This document shows positions 55,789-64,000 of a stretch of DNA of 64,000 nt, one piece after another. Source of the stretch: Vibrio sp. PID17_43 (GTDB taxonomy: Bacteria > Pseudomonadota > Gammaproteobacteria > Enterobacterales > Vibrionaceae); NCBI RefSeq assembly GCF_002608565.1, contig NZ_LIXM01000002.1, positions 62,001-126,000 of the forward strand, written 5' to 3'. The notes under the pieces are model-generated. The model was not told where the DNA came from. It saw nothing but the letters and a program-made list of their open reading frames with translations, and did not search any database. The number at the start of each line of letters is the position of its first letter. Positions within the stretch are counted from its first letter, which is position 1. Both the position numbers and the translations under genes were made by a program.

Positions 55789-58700
55789 TTAATTGATCGA
55801 GCCGTAGTTTAATGAATCAACCTTTAAGGGGCTATTCTCTGGCTTGCTCAACTTAAGACTATCCAATACGCCTATTGCCTTATCGCTGATGCCACCGCTG
55901 TAGACCTTCGTTCCATCTGGCGTAGTGGCAGAAGTTTCGCCTACGTTCCAAGTCGTAAAGAAATCTCGTAGATCGTAGTCAGATACATAAGAACTACACA
56001 CCATCATCAGATCACCATTAGATAAGCCCGTTTCCTGTGAGCTACAGTAGTTGATACCATCATTGTCACCTTGGGCGTCACCACGAGCTTTACGATGCAT
56101 CAGCTTGAACATATTCCAGCCTTCATCAGTGCCGTAAATGCTTGGTTTCACTTTTGCGTTTGTGTACCAATCATCAATCTTAAAGTGCGCTTTCGCCCAA
56201 AGTTTAAGCTGACCGAACATCACCAAACGCATGCCAGCATCACCGTTAGCCCATGCGTGCTCTGGATTACTTGCTAGCCATAATGGCGCTTTCTGAATAT
56301 CAAAAATAATACGGTCCATACGTGGGTTTTCGTTACGGCCTTCAAGCTCCTGCATATACAACGCCAACAGGTTGTTTGTTACTTCGGTACTGCCCGGGGC
56401 ACTAAATGGTGCAGAAGCAAGGTTATGACCCACTTCGTGCCATAACAGCCAATCATGTTTCGCCTGAGTTGGAATCGTTGTTGATTGAGCATTAAATAAA
56501 CTACTCATTACTGGGTAGCCCGAGTGCGCGGCACCAATTGAGATCTGAACATCATTCACAAAACGGTAACGGAAGCCTTTCAACGCATCGTAGGTGAAAC
56601 GACGATGTGCCCCTCCCTCAACCACTTCATCAAGGCCATAGAAGTCACTTGCTGCATCTGCAAAGCGGTTCATCTCTTCAGAGAACGCCACTAAGTCCGC
56701 ATCTTGGACGTTGTTGACATGAGTCGTGTAAATAAATGAACCTGTATCGATTTCAGCGATTTTCACGCTTGATTGAGATGGCTCAGTAACCCATAGACCC
56801 TCTTTGTATAATGGCGCTTTGATAACACCGTTTAAGCGGTATTGCACAACCCCATTTGATTCGAGCGGCTGAATGTAAACTAACCCGCCATATGGCGTGT
56901 CGATAGGCGTTGTTCCCCCGGTATGATTAAAGGTTTTAGTCATACGAGGTGGGCGATTTAGGTTAGTTTCATGCTGCGCACGACCCGTAAGATCATCGGC
57001 AAACATGACAGTGATCATAGCTGGCGTGTCACCCGATACTGAACCAATCTCATGTTGTGGTAACCACATACCAGTAGACTGATTATTACCCGCAGAGAAT
57101 GAAACACCGACGCCATCTGTATCAATGCTTACTGTTTCACTCGTTGTCACGTTGCTATTAGGGCGAGTTGGGTAGCTTGTTGTATCGACTTTAACGCGAT
57201 AATCCCAGAACGAACGACCAAGCATGATGCGTGTTAGCGGTTTCTCTTGGTAGTTAAGTGGATAGCTTGGATTAACAAATCCTTCTAATTCACCCTCTCC
57301 AATAATCATGTTGTTAGCAACTAATGTCGTTCTAAGATCAGCGGGGCACTCTGCATTACCACCGAAAGTATTATTGGTGTAGCAATTCATGAACTGAACA
57401 AGACGTTTAAATCCTAGTTCATCTTTTGGAGCATCTGGTTCAAATCGGTAATTGTTGTTGTTCCATAACCAAGTTGATAAGTTATCGTAAGTTTGATTTA
57501 ACTCGGTAATTGGCAAACGTATACCTTGCTTACCACCCGTTCGGTAGTAAAGCTCATGATCTGCCAGCGCTTGCACGTTTGTGCCTAGGTTCGCCGCTTT
57601 TACCATACTGTTTACTTCAAACTGTACACGCTCAAAATCAGGTCGCCCGTATGCGCGCTCAACGATACCTGTGCCAGACCGTACTTCAATACAGTTAAAT
57701 TCGTACTCGTATTCATTCGAACAGACAGGCGTTCCTACGAAGGCTTCTTGAAGCTCGCGAATTGCGGCTTCACGCTCTTCAATGTTGTTTACACGAATGA
57801 GTGCGTATTGATTTGATACCTTACCATCGCTATCGATGACTTCATATTGCGGAACATGGAACGGCGTAGAAGCCATATCCGTATCCGATGCCCATGTTAC
57901 CGAACCATCATCATTGACAGTGAAAGGCGGATTACCTCCAGGCAAATTATCGTATCGTTGTAAAACGACGATCTCTTTTTCTTGTTTTTGGTTTAATCTT
58001 GGCGATTTGTTACACCATTTAATGCCAGGGTCACAATTACTCTGAGAAAGGTTGGCCACATTTGGACCACCGATGGAAACACCTGCCGCATCTGCCAGTC
58101 TTGCGATTGGCTCAGGGTTATTTACATCAATACCATCCATAAACAGGACATTACCGCCTTTATTAATATAATTAATTAGGTCCGTAATATCTTCTTGGGT
58201 TAGGTTCGGATCACTTAAATCAGCAGCATTATTGGTACGTTGTACACCATAAGCTTGCAGAATCAGAATTGGCGTCGTTGATGGTTCAAGAGATGAGTAA
58301 TCACCAGTGCCAACTTTAATCTCACTACCTAAACCATAAGACTTATTGATAAAAAACTCATAACGCATGCCCGGAGCGTTATTTGCCATCGCAAATACAC
58401 CTTGTTCGATGTTCGTTGCGACGTTGTGACCACCACCCGGACTAAACCAATTGAATAGGTTAGTAAAGTAGCGTTGCATGTCCCCCTTATCAGAACGAGC
58501 ATCTTGTTCAGTGACAACTGAGGTACATTCTTGACTTACGTTATTGATTCGCACTTCATTCCATCCGTTTGCCCAGTAATTACTCGGGCATGACAGAATC
58601 GATGGGTACATTGAGTTACCCATAAAGACGACTTTACCTAAGCCAATCTCACCGGCAGCGACAAAAGGAAGTCCGTATGTAGCAGTGTCAGAGTTAACCG

Positions 58701-60165
58701 TTGGGATGGCTTGCATGACATTGTCTTCATACGCAGCGATGTAAGGCTTACCTTCGCGAGTCCATACTTGGCGCTTACCAAAAGGGATGAGTTTATTTAC
58801 ATCATTACGATCCATCATGACAGGGAATGCGCGGTTAGAAATGTTCAACGTGCGATTGCCGCGAACCCAACCTGTCGCACCATAACCACCTTGGTTGTCA
58901 TGGAAAACATGGAATGTTTTTACGTTATTGAAGATCGCTTTCAGAGAGTCAGTCACGTATGTGCCACTGTCCATTGAGTAGACTGCGCGAGACTTTCGAG
59001 AATATGTGCCTACACCAAGATTAAGTTTTGCATCAATGATGGCTGTCAGACCAGATTCAAACTGACTTTCAAACTCATCTGGCAGCGTCATACCGCCAGA
59101 ACCGTCAATAATGCCACCATTAGGCAAACGTAGATTAATCAGTTCATTAATAACGTTGGGGTACTCAGCAAAAACGGTGGTTACGTTGTCGCTAATAACC
59201 AAAGCATCATCATCAGTTTGACCATAGCGCTCAAGTAACGACTGGATATTATTTTTTTCAACTGCATTTTCAGTAACATCAGTGATCTTGTAGCTCACTT
59301 TGTTACCTTTCACTGAGCCAAACTCAAATGTATCGATACCAAATGTTAGGTCATCACCCCATAGGTATTCAAATGAGCCGTCTGAAGCGGTAACGCCCCT
59401 TGAATTGGCCGAGAAGAAACTAACACCAGCTAACGACTTGCCATTCGCATCTGTCAATCGACTTTCTGTTAATACTTGGTTTTCCACACTTGGTTTATAC
59501 GCATACGTTTCTTCCGCGCTCGCAGAGACAAAACTTGCATCTAGATCAGGGCTTACCCCCTCAGTCTCTGAGGGTTTAATCTCTGGATCGACGTGTGAGC
59601 TAGGTGCTTTATCTACTTGGTCCGTCGCTTCGCTTTCTTTCTGCTCATTCCTAAGTTCAATAAAGTCGTTTACGGCTTGTTCGTTATCTAGTGTTAAATA
59701 GATATCTTGAATATCCAGAGAGTCAAACTCTGTCACACAGATCGTATTTGACTCATTACATGAGTTAATAGCTTGCAAAACTCTGGTAACGTTGCCACCA
59801 TGTTGTTCTACCAAGTTGAATGATTTCTCAACCAAATCTGATGAGCTTGCAGTACGTGTCGAACTCGGGAATGGCGCAGTAAAGTCACCAAGCAGCACCG
59901 AACCAAGTGTGCAGCTAAAGTTTTGGCCTTGCCCAATTTCAAAAGTGCCATCGACCAATTGTTGACCATCACAAACCGCTTCACCTTTAATAATCTGCCC
60001 ATCCACAGTCAATTTTCCAAGGTAAGTGACTGGGGGAATAATATCCGTTGGTGGTACAGTTTCTGTAGGAGGGATAATATCCGGTAGCGAATTTATTGGG
60101 TCATCATTATTACAACCCGCCAAAGTGGAAGAGACAATAGCAAGAGCGATTATATTTTTTTTCAT
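55789..60165 (-). CDS. AcfD/SslE-like M60-family lipoprotein metalloprotease
   Basis: This 1458-aa lipoprotein (lipobox TLAGC, Cys 18) has a proline/threonine-rich linker (residues about 25-48), a beta-rich N-terminal region with paired cysteines (CDGQQLVDGTFEIGQGQNFSC), a long middle region, and a C-terminal peptidase M60 domain with H1243-E-V-G-H1247-N. It resembles V. cholerae AcfD and E. coli SslE, surface mucin-degrading proteases exported by type II secretion. No acf or gsp genes are adjacent. Single-gene unit with terminator. Confidence 0.88.
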   Translation of the reverse strand: MKKNIIALAIVSSTLAGCNNDDPINSLPDIIPPTETVPPTDIIPPVTYLGKLTVDGQIIKGEAVCDGQQLVDGTFEIGQGQNFSCTLGSVLLGDFTAPFPSSTRTASSSDLVEKSFNLVEQHGGNVTRVLQAINSCNESNTICVTEFDSLDIQDIYLTLDNEQAVNDFIELRNEQKESEATDQVDKAPSSHVDPEIKPSETEGVSPDLDASFVSASAEETYAYKPSVENQVLTESRLTDANGKSLAGVSFFSANSRGVTASDGSFEYLWGDDLTFGIDTFEFGSVKGNKVSYKITDVTENAVEKNNIQSLLERYGQTDDDALVISDNVTTVFAEYPNVINELINLRLPNGGIIDGSGGMTLPDEFESQFESGLTAIIDAKLNLGVGTYSRKSRAVYSMDSGTYVTDSLKAIFNNVKTFHVFHDNQGGYGATGWVRGNRTLNISNRAFPVMMDRNDVNKLIPFGKRQVWTREGKPYIAAYEDNVMQAIPTVNSDTATYGLPFVAAGEIGLGKVVFMGNSMYPSILSCPSNYWANGWNEVRINNVSQECTSVVTEQDARSDKGDMQRYFTNLFNWFSPGGGHNVATNIEQGVFAMANNAPGMRYEFFINKSYGLGSEIKVGTGDYSSLEPSTTPILILQAYGVQRTNNAADLSDPNLTQEDITDLINYINKGGNVLFMDGIDVNNPEPIARLADAAGVSIGGPNVANLSQSNCDPGIKWCNKSPRLNQKQEKEIVVLQRYDNLPGGNPPFTVNDDGSVTWASDTDMASTPFHVPQYEVIDSDGKVSNQYALIRVNNIEEREAAIRELQEAFVGTPVCSNEYEYEFNCIEVRSGTGIVERAYGRPDFERVQFEVNSMVKAANLGTNVQALADHELYYRTGGKQGIRLPITELNQTYDNLSTWLWNNNNYRFEPDAPKDELGFKRLVQFMNCYTNNTFGGNAECPADLRTTLVANNMIIGEGELEGFVNPSYPLNYQEKPLTRIMLGRSFWDYRVKVDTTSYPTRPNSNVTTSETVSIDTDGVGVSFSAGNNQSTGMWLPQHEIGSVSGDTPAMITVMFADDLTGRAQHETNLNRPPRMTKTFNHTGGTTPIDTPYGGLVYIQPLESNGVVQYRLNGVIKAPLYKEGLWVTEPSQSSVKIAEIDTGSFIYTTHVNNVQDADLVAFSEEMNRFADAASDFYGLDEVVEGGAHRRFTYDALKGFRYRFVNDVQISIGAAHSGYPVMSSLFNAQSTTIPTQAKHDWLLWHEVGHNLASAPFSAPGSTEVTNNLLALYMQELEGRNENPRMDRIIFDIQKAPLWLASNPEHAWANGDAGMRLVMFGQLKLWAKAHFKIDDWYTNAKVKPSIYGTDEGWNMFKLMHRKARGDAQGDNDGINYCSSQETGLSNGDLMMVCSSYVSDYDLRDFFTTWNVGETSATTPDGTKVYSGGISDKAIGVLDSLKLSKPENSPLKVDSLNYGSIN

Positions 60166-60407
60166 TAAAGGCGATTATTTGTTGTTTTTATTAGCCTCTA
60201 TTCTAAAAACAAACGCGACATCGATTGATAAAAAATTTCTATTATTACCATCACTGCATATATGTTACAGGTAAGGACAGAAAAGCTTTATACACTTTCA
60301 CTGATACCGATAAATTAACAAGCTTGTATTCATAACGTCATGCTAAACATTAACCTTGTACTGGTGAGCACTCATCAATGAAACTTCGCCTTTAGACTAG
60401 ATCCCCT

Positions 60408-60737
60408 CTACAAAGAATGGCTATTGCTCTTTCGACTGTCTAACTTAGCTCTCAGCCTTTTATCGCGACGTCTCAATGCTCGGAAGAACTTCGACTCCTC
60501 GTGATACCATCCAATCACACTAATAGGAAACCCCACTAGCATCATAATCAAAAGATCTGCAGGTAGCTGCTCAATAATATCTTTTACTGTATGTAATTCT
60601 CCAAAGACAAACAGACCGATAACCTTACCTACGAGCAGAGCGCAACAAATCATCAAGAAGGACTTCATTACATAATGCCATTTGCCTTTCTTGCGCTCTT
60701 CTCGCCAATATAAATATTTGTGCTCGCGGTTATACAT
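60408..60737 (-). CDS. Small membrane protein of unknown function
   Basis: The 109-aa product (start ATG 60737, MYNREHKYLYWREER) has two membrane helices (SFLMICCALLVGKVIGLFVF and LLIMMLVGFPISVIGWY) and very basic ends (ALRRRDKRLRAKLDSRK). I do not recognise the family. Six residues before the chosen start are in frame but GGAGGGAGG covers them as a strong ribosome site. Confidence 0.65.
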   Translation of the reverse strand: MYNREHKYLYWREERKKGKWHYVMKSFLMICCALLVGKVIGLFVFGELHTVKDIIEQLPADLLIMMLVGFPISVIGWYHEESKFFRALRRRDKRLRAKLDSRKSNSHSL

Positions 60738-60876
60738 TCCTCCCTCCGTTAGCAATCTAAATTTATAAGTTCATGGCATGAACTCTATTAATCTTAGGGG
60801 CAACTGAGAAGCCTTGCTTGTCTAACCAATGAGAGATATCAATGAAACTCTTCTTTTAGTACTGAATGGCTCTTCT

Positions 60877-61311
60877 TTACTGTTTAAAGAACACCCAAAC
60901 TGGCCCAATCAACAGAAATTGTACATCTTCAAAAAATGATGGCTTCTTACCCTCAATTTTGTGACCAACAAACTGAAATATCCACAAAACGCCAAATAAC
61001 AGCATAGAGATCGGCAACACCGGCCAGTTTAGAATTTCCATTGACCAAATGAAGCCGATACAAGCCAAAGTGTAAGCAAGCATCAATATGAAAACGCTAA
61101 TAGATAACCGGAAATAGAAGACTAATGCCGGAATTGCTGCGACCCAGACCCAGTTTAAGCTAAATCCGAACAATGAGAGTTGAGGGATAGACCAAATCAA
61201 ACCAACAACAGAGAGAAATATCCCCGGTACAGCAACTTTGTGAATTTTTTGATTTATCGGGTTTTGATGACTTTCACCATAGGCTTTCAACCAATATGAG
61301 AGAGCTTGCAT
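60877..61311 (-). CDS. Mpo1-like/DUF962 membrane protein
   Basis: A 144-aa protein with the DUF962 opening (SYWLKAYGESHQNPINQKIHKVAVPGIFLSVVGLIWSI) and four membrane helices; the C-terminal half has QFVGHKIEGKKPSFFEDVQFLLIGPVWVF, with the conserved H-x2-E-x4-P. The yeast homologue Mpo1 is an iron-dependent dioxygenase for 2-hydroxy fatty acids; the bacterial role is not established. Confidence 0.85.
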   Translation of the reverse strand: MQALSYWLKAYGESHQNPINQKIHKVAVPGIFLSVVGLIWSIPQLSLFGFSLNWVWVAAIPALVFYFRLSISVFILMLAYTLACIGFIWSMEILNWPVLPISMLLFGVLWIFQFVGHKIEGKKPSFFEDVQFLLIGPVWVFFKQ

Positions 61312-61502
61312 AATTCACACCTAAACATTTCGATAACATTTATATAGCTCGTACAGGTCTAAGGTGCGAATTTTTACTCACTTATTGTGACTGAGGACAA
61401 ACTATCTTATTGATATACCGAAGAAATGCGTTCCATTTTTTTTGATAAGTAAAGAAATAGCGGCCCCCTTTAGCATGGATGGGTGACTTAAACAGGCAGC
61501 AA

Positions 61503-61985
61503 TTATTCAAACTGGGGCAACAAAAGCTTTAACGCCAAGTTAATCTGTCTTTTCTCGTCATCTGATAGTTTGCCCATCAAATGATGCTGTACTTTAAGGT
61601 GTTCTTCGATAAGCATATCGATAAGCGCAAATCCGATAGGCGTCAATTTCACTGTCACACTGCGCCGATCTTCTTTGCTGTGCTCTCTGGCGATCAAGCC
61701 TTTCGTTTCAAGTTTGTCTAAGCGATTGGTCATCGCACCCGAAGTCAGCATCATTGAAACGATCAACTCCGAGGGTGTCAGCCGATATGGCTCACCACTG
61801 CGTCGCAATGTTGCCAGTACATCAAACTCCCCCATCTTGAGACCATGGCCTTTGTGTAGCTCAGCCACTTGAGTTTCCATATGCTTGGCAATTCTCATCA
61901 ACCGCCCCATGATCGCCATGGGCTCAGTGTCTAACTCAGGTTTCTCTTTTGCCCATTGCATGACAACTCTATCAATTGCGTCCAT
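61503..61985 (-). CDS. MarR-family transcriptional regulator
   Basis: The 160-aa protein (start ATG 61985) has the MarR winged helix: LKMGEFDVLATLRRSG, recognition helix region LIVSMMLTSGAMTNRLDKLETKGLIAREHS, wing KEDRRSVTVKLT. It lies divergent from an EamA transporter with a 119-bp gap containing two related palindromes, so it most likely represses both genes until it binds a small ligand. Confidence 0.9.
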   Translation of the reverse strand: MDAIDRVVMQWAKEKPELDTEPMAIMGRLMRIAKHMETQVAELHKGHGLKMGEFDVLATLRRSGEPYRLTPSELIVSMMLTSGAMTNRLDKLETKGLIAREHSKEDRRSVTVKLTPIGFALIDMLIEEHLKVQHHLMGKLSDDEKRQINLALKLLLPQFE

Positions 61986-62032
61986 TACCCTCATTCTCCA
62001 ATGACAACCTGACTATTCAATTTACCTTAACA

Positions 62033-62045
62033 TAAAGATTCTTTA
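62033..62045. promoter_or_regulatory. Possible MarR operator 1
   Basis: TAAAGATTCTTTA is a palindrome with a single central base. It shares TAAAGAT with the next site. Confidence 0.45.
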
Positions 62046-62081
62046 CAAGGACCAATCAGAGGCGTACCTTTATAAATAATT

Positions 62082-62097
62082 ATCTCTACGTAAAGAT
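62082..62097. promoter_or_regulatory. Possible MarR operator 2
   Basis: ATCTCTACGTAAAGAT is an inverted repeat with one mismatched pair, just 7 bp before the transporter start, well placed to block its transcription. Confidence 0.55.
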
Positions 62098-62104
62098 ATT
62101 TATT

Positions 62105-62980
62105 ATGAACGTTTTACTCGCTATGATTCCGGCATTTTTTTGGGGCACCACCTACGCTGTAACACAATTTACTTTGCCAGACTGGCCGCCCGTATTGCTG
62201 GGCGCCCTACGTGCCTTGCCTGCGGGCCTATTACTATTAGCGGTAAAACCATCGCTACCAAAAAAACAAGATTGGGCCATCTTGCTTGTCTTAGGTGTGA
62301 TCAACATCGCCCTCTTCTTTAGTCTTATTTTCGTCATGGCGTTGACACTTCCTTCAGCAATCTCTGGCGTTGGTATGGTCTCGGTGCCTGTATTTGCCAT
62401 GATATTTGGTTGGGTAATTTACAAACGACAGCCTAGTCCAATCCAAGCCCGCAGCGGCGCGGCATTAATCGCCTTAGCGTGGTTCTTGTTTGATCCTAGC
62501 TCCATCACTCTTAACCCTGTTGGTCTATTCGCGATGCTCTCAGCCATCATGTGCATTGTTATTGGTAGCAGCGTAACTAAATCTTTAGGAACAAGAATAC
62601 ATTGGTGGACCGTTCTGACCTGGCAATTAATTTTCGGCGGCATCATCCTTTCGATGGTGGCAGGCCTTTTGGCGAGCTTCAATCCAGAACCGTACCTTCA
62701 TGCTGTTCAAAACACATCCATAACGAATATGCTCGGCTTAATGTGGGTTATCATACTCAATACTGCATTAGGCTACGGAATGTACGTTTGGTTACTTCAG
62801 CGCATGTCCGTTGTCGACTTCACCTTTGGTGGTATTGCCAACCCTATCGCGGGTATCGTATCAGGTTTATTACTCCTTGGGGAAAGCTTCACCTCACTGC
62901 AATATGGCCTAATGGCTGGAATGATCGTGATGTCGTTGACACCTCAATTAGCCATATCAATAAAACAGCGCTGCGCGTAA
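62105..62980 (+). CDS. EamA/DMT-family transporter
   Basis: A 291-aa protein with ten membrane helices in two EamA repeats (opening MIPAFFWGTTYAVTQFTLPDWPPVLLGALRALPAGLLLL; second repeat GMYVWLLQRMSVVDFTFGGIANPIAGIVSGLLLLGE). These are drug/metabolite exporters; the substrate is unknown but may be the ligand of the divergent MarR regulator. Confidence 0.9.
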   Translation: MNVLLAMIPAFFWGTTYAVTQFTLPDWPPVLLGALRALPAGLLLLAVKPSLPKKQDWAILLVLGVINIALFFSLIFVMALTLPSAISGVGMVSVPVFAMIFGWVIYKRQPSPIQARSGAALIALAWFLFDPSSITLNPVGLFAMLSAIMCIVIGSSVTKSLGTRIHWWTVLTWQLIFGGIILSMVAGLLASFNPEPYLHAVQNTSITNMLGLMWVIILNTALGYGMYVWLLQRMSVVDFTFGGIANPIAGIVSGLLLLGESFTSLQYGLMAGMIVMSLTPQLAISIKQRCA

Positions 62981-62988
62981 TAACCTGA

Positions 62989-63020
62989 AAAAAACGCTCA
63001 TTGATTAATGAGCGTTTTTT
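62989..63020. terminator. Bidirectional terminator
   Basis: A 14-bp perfect stem AAAAAACGCTCATT / AATGAGCGTTTTTT with a 4-nt loop between the convergent transporter and HdeD genes. Confidence 0.95.
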
Positions 63021-63038
63021 ATCGGCATCAATACGATG

Positions 63039-63599
63039 CTATGACAATTTTTTCATTTGCCATCCTATTAAAATAAAGCTAATGCCTTCAATCAACAGAG
63101 ATACGCCAACAAAAACACCTAACAACGTCGTTGAAAATGCAGGATCATCTAACAGCATAAAGAAGTAGCTACCAATAAGCACCGAAATTACCCCACTGAA
63201 TACAATCACATTGCTACTTGGTAATCCTCGGTTAGTTAAACCAAAGAACACGCGAGTAAGACCATTCAATATCATCACAATCACCATCAACATGGTAATT
63301 GTGACTAAGCCTGCGAGTGGTTTAAACAAAATGAATAAACCACCCACAATGTAAAGCAACGCACTCAATACATACCAGAGCTTCTCTTTCCATACATTAA
63401 TGGAAAAAGTGTGATACGCCTGAACTAGACCACTAAGAAAAAGAACCGCCCCAACAATGGTTGAAATCGTCATGCCCGCCACTACAGGCAAGCTCATCGC
63501 TCCGACCCCCATTAGCGAAATAATTACGCCGACGATGACAAAATATTTCCAGCCTTTAGATAAAAACGTAGGTTGCTGTGTTTGATTCGAATTTTCCAT
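63039..63599 (-). CDS. hdeD: HdeD-family acid-resistance membrane protein
   Basis: A 186-aa protein starting at ATG 63599 with six hydrophobic segments arranged in DUF308 repeats (GVIISLMGVGAMSLPVVAGMTISTIVGAVLFLSGLVQAYHTF; LLYIVGGLFILFKPLAGL; SLLIEGISFILIGWQMKK). E. coli HdeD protects against acid at high cell density. It stands alone here, 31 kb from the gad/hde remnant. Confidence 0.88.
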   Translation of the reverse strand: MENSNQTQQPTFLSKGWKYFVIVGVIISLMGVGAMSLPVVAGMTISTIVGAVLFLSGLVQAYHTFSINVWKEKLWYVLSALLYIVGGLFILFKPLAGLVTITMLMVIVMILNGLTRVFFGLTNRGLPSSNVIVFSGVISVLIGSYFFMLLDDPAFSTTLLGVFVGVSLLIEGISFILIGWQMKKLS

Positions 63600-63863
63600 A
63601 GGATGCCTCTTCAATTAAACGCGAGTCGCTTGTTTAGTCTAGCCCAAGAAAACACCTATGGTTCACAGACTTAACAGAGTTCTCGCATAATTGAATGGTA
63701 ATCCTGTACCACAGGTTCTCCTATACGCTATTTTTGAATAATATGATTCAAGAACATAAGATTAAACCAGTGCAATACCGATAAATTCAGCTTAGGATTA
63801 ACAGCTTTTCTATGGTTTTCAGCCTATATCCCAATCTTTAGGCTCCACTTTGAGGATCACAAT

Positions 63864-64000
63864 TTGCTCGATCATCACATTCGTACTTATATCGCAAAAA
63901 AACTGAGTATCGTCGGTATCAACAGCGATCCTTATGGCATTGAACTCACCACGGTTTTCATTCTGGGTAGCCTCACCGCCGCAGCGATAAGCTACTTATT
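63864..64000 (+). CDS. N-terminal part of an unidentified membrane protein (runs off the edge)
   Basis: A frame is open from TTG 63864 (GAGG at 8-nt spacing) to the window end, encoding about 45 residues: a polar helix (LDHHIRTYIAKKLSIVGINSDPYGIEL) followed by the start of a hydrophobic segment (TTVFILGSLTAAAISYL). The frame is also open upstream to a TGA near 63742 but offers no ATG or GTG. Identity cannot be told from this fragment. Confidence 0.4.
   Translation, partial: MLDHHIRTYIAKKLSIVGINSDPYGIELTTVFILGSLTAAAISYL

Overview
The window is chromosomal DNA of a Vibrio (Gammaproteobacteria, Vibrionaceae). The gene orders ccoS/TauE-like/fnr/uspE/ttcA and potABC with two potD genes, the MobB-MoeA fusion, NorM next to riboflavin synthase, periplasmic DNA ligase, and small Vibrio-type families (DUF2987, DUF3080, DUF2960, DUF3802) all point there. 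No rRNA, tRNA, CRISPR array, prophage or intact insertion sequence was seen. Genes are tightly packed and most units end in clear intrinsic terminators.

Layout. 1-3710: end of the cbb3 oxidase maturation block, fnr with a perfect FNR box before its own start, uspE, ttcA. 3911-6210: exported DUF2987 protein, Bax-like glucosaminidase and a membrane protein. 6594-11814: spermidine/putrescine importer potABC plus two substrate-binding proteins, the first with an altered ligand pocket. 11933-13014: cobB sirtuin and a small lipoprotein. 13051-23287: respiratory formate dehydrogenase locus (ferredoxin protein, TorD-like chaperone, small Tat protein, FdhA, FdhB, FdhC, membrane protein; DUF3305/DUF3306; fdhD; a 39-aa membrane peptide). 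23345-29876: ABC-F ATPase and an RND efflux operon. 29904-32485: acid-resistance remnant with a collapsed gadC, an HdeA/HdeB-like chaperone and intact gadB. 33099-41549: two-component system with a sigma-54 activator, divergent from tungstate uptake tupABC, mobA and mobB-moeA. 41622-51556: housekeeping and small hypothetical genes (nagK, DTW protein, sterol-desaturase-like, Nudix, NlpC/P60, fructosamine kinase, ribE) and a decayed REC-CheC/GGDEF gene. 51831-64000: norM, DUF3080, periplasmic ligase with a P-loop kinase neighbour, a 1458-aa M60-type lipoprotein protease (AcfD/SslE-like), a MarR/EamA divergent pair, HdeD.

Most interesting observation. The formate dehydrogenase operon and the tupABC-moeA operon, 16 kb apart, both carry a sigma-54 (-24/-12) promoter. 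Each promoter is preceded by copies of the same partial palindrome (about GRGACA-N3-TGTACC). In both cases the nearest copy is centred exactly 92 bp from the C of the -12 GC element. Two more sigma-54-like promoters face outwards between DUF3305 and fdhD. The sigma-54 activator and its kinase lie immediately beside the tup promoter. I infer a regulon in which one two-component system coordinates synthesis of formate dehydrogenase, its maturation factors, uptake of its metal (W/Mo) and the molybdopterin cofactor steps that use it. I know of no published description, but could not search.
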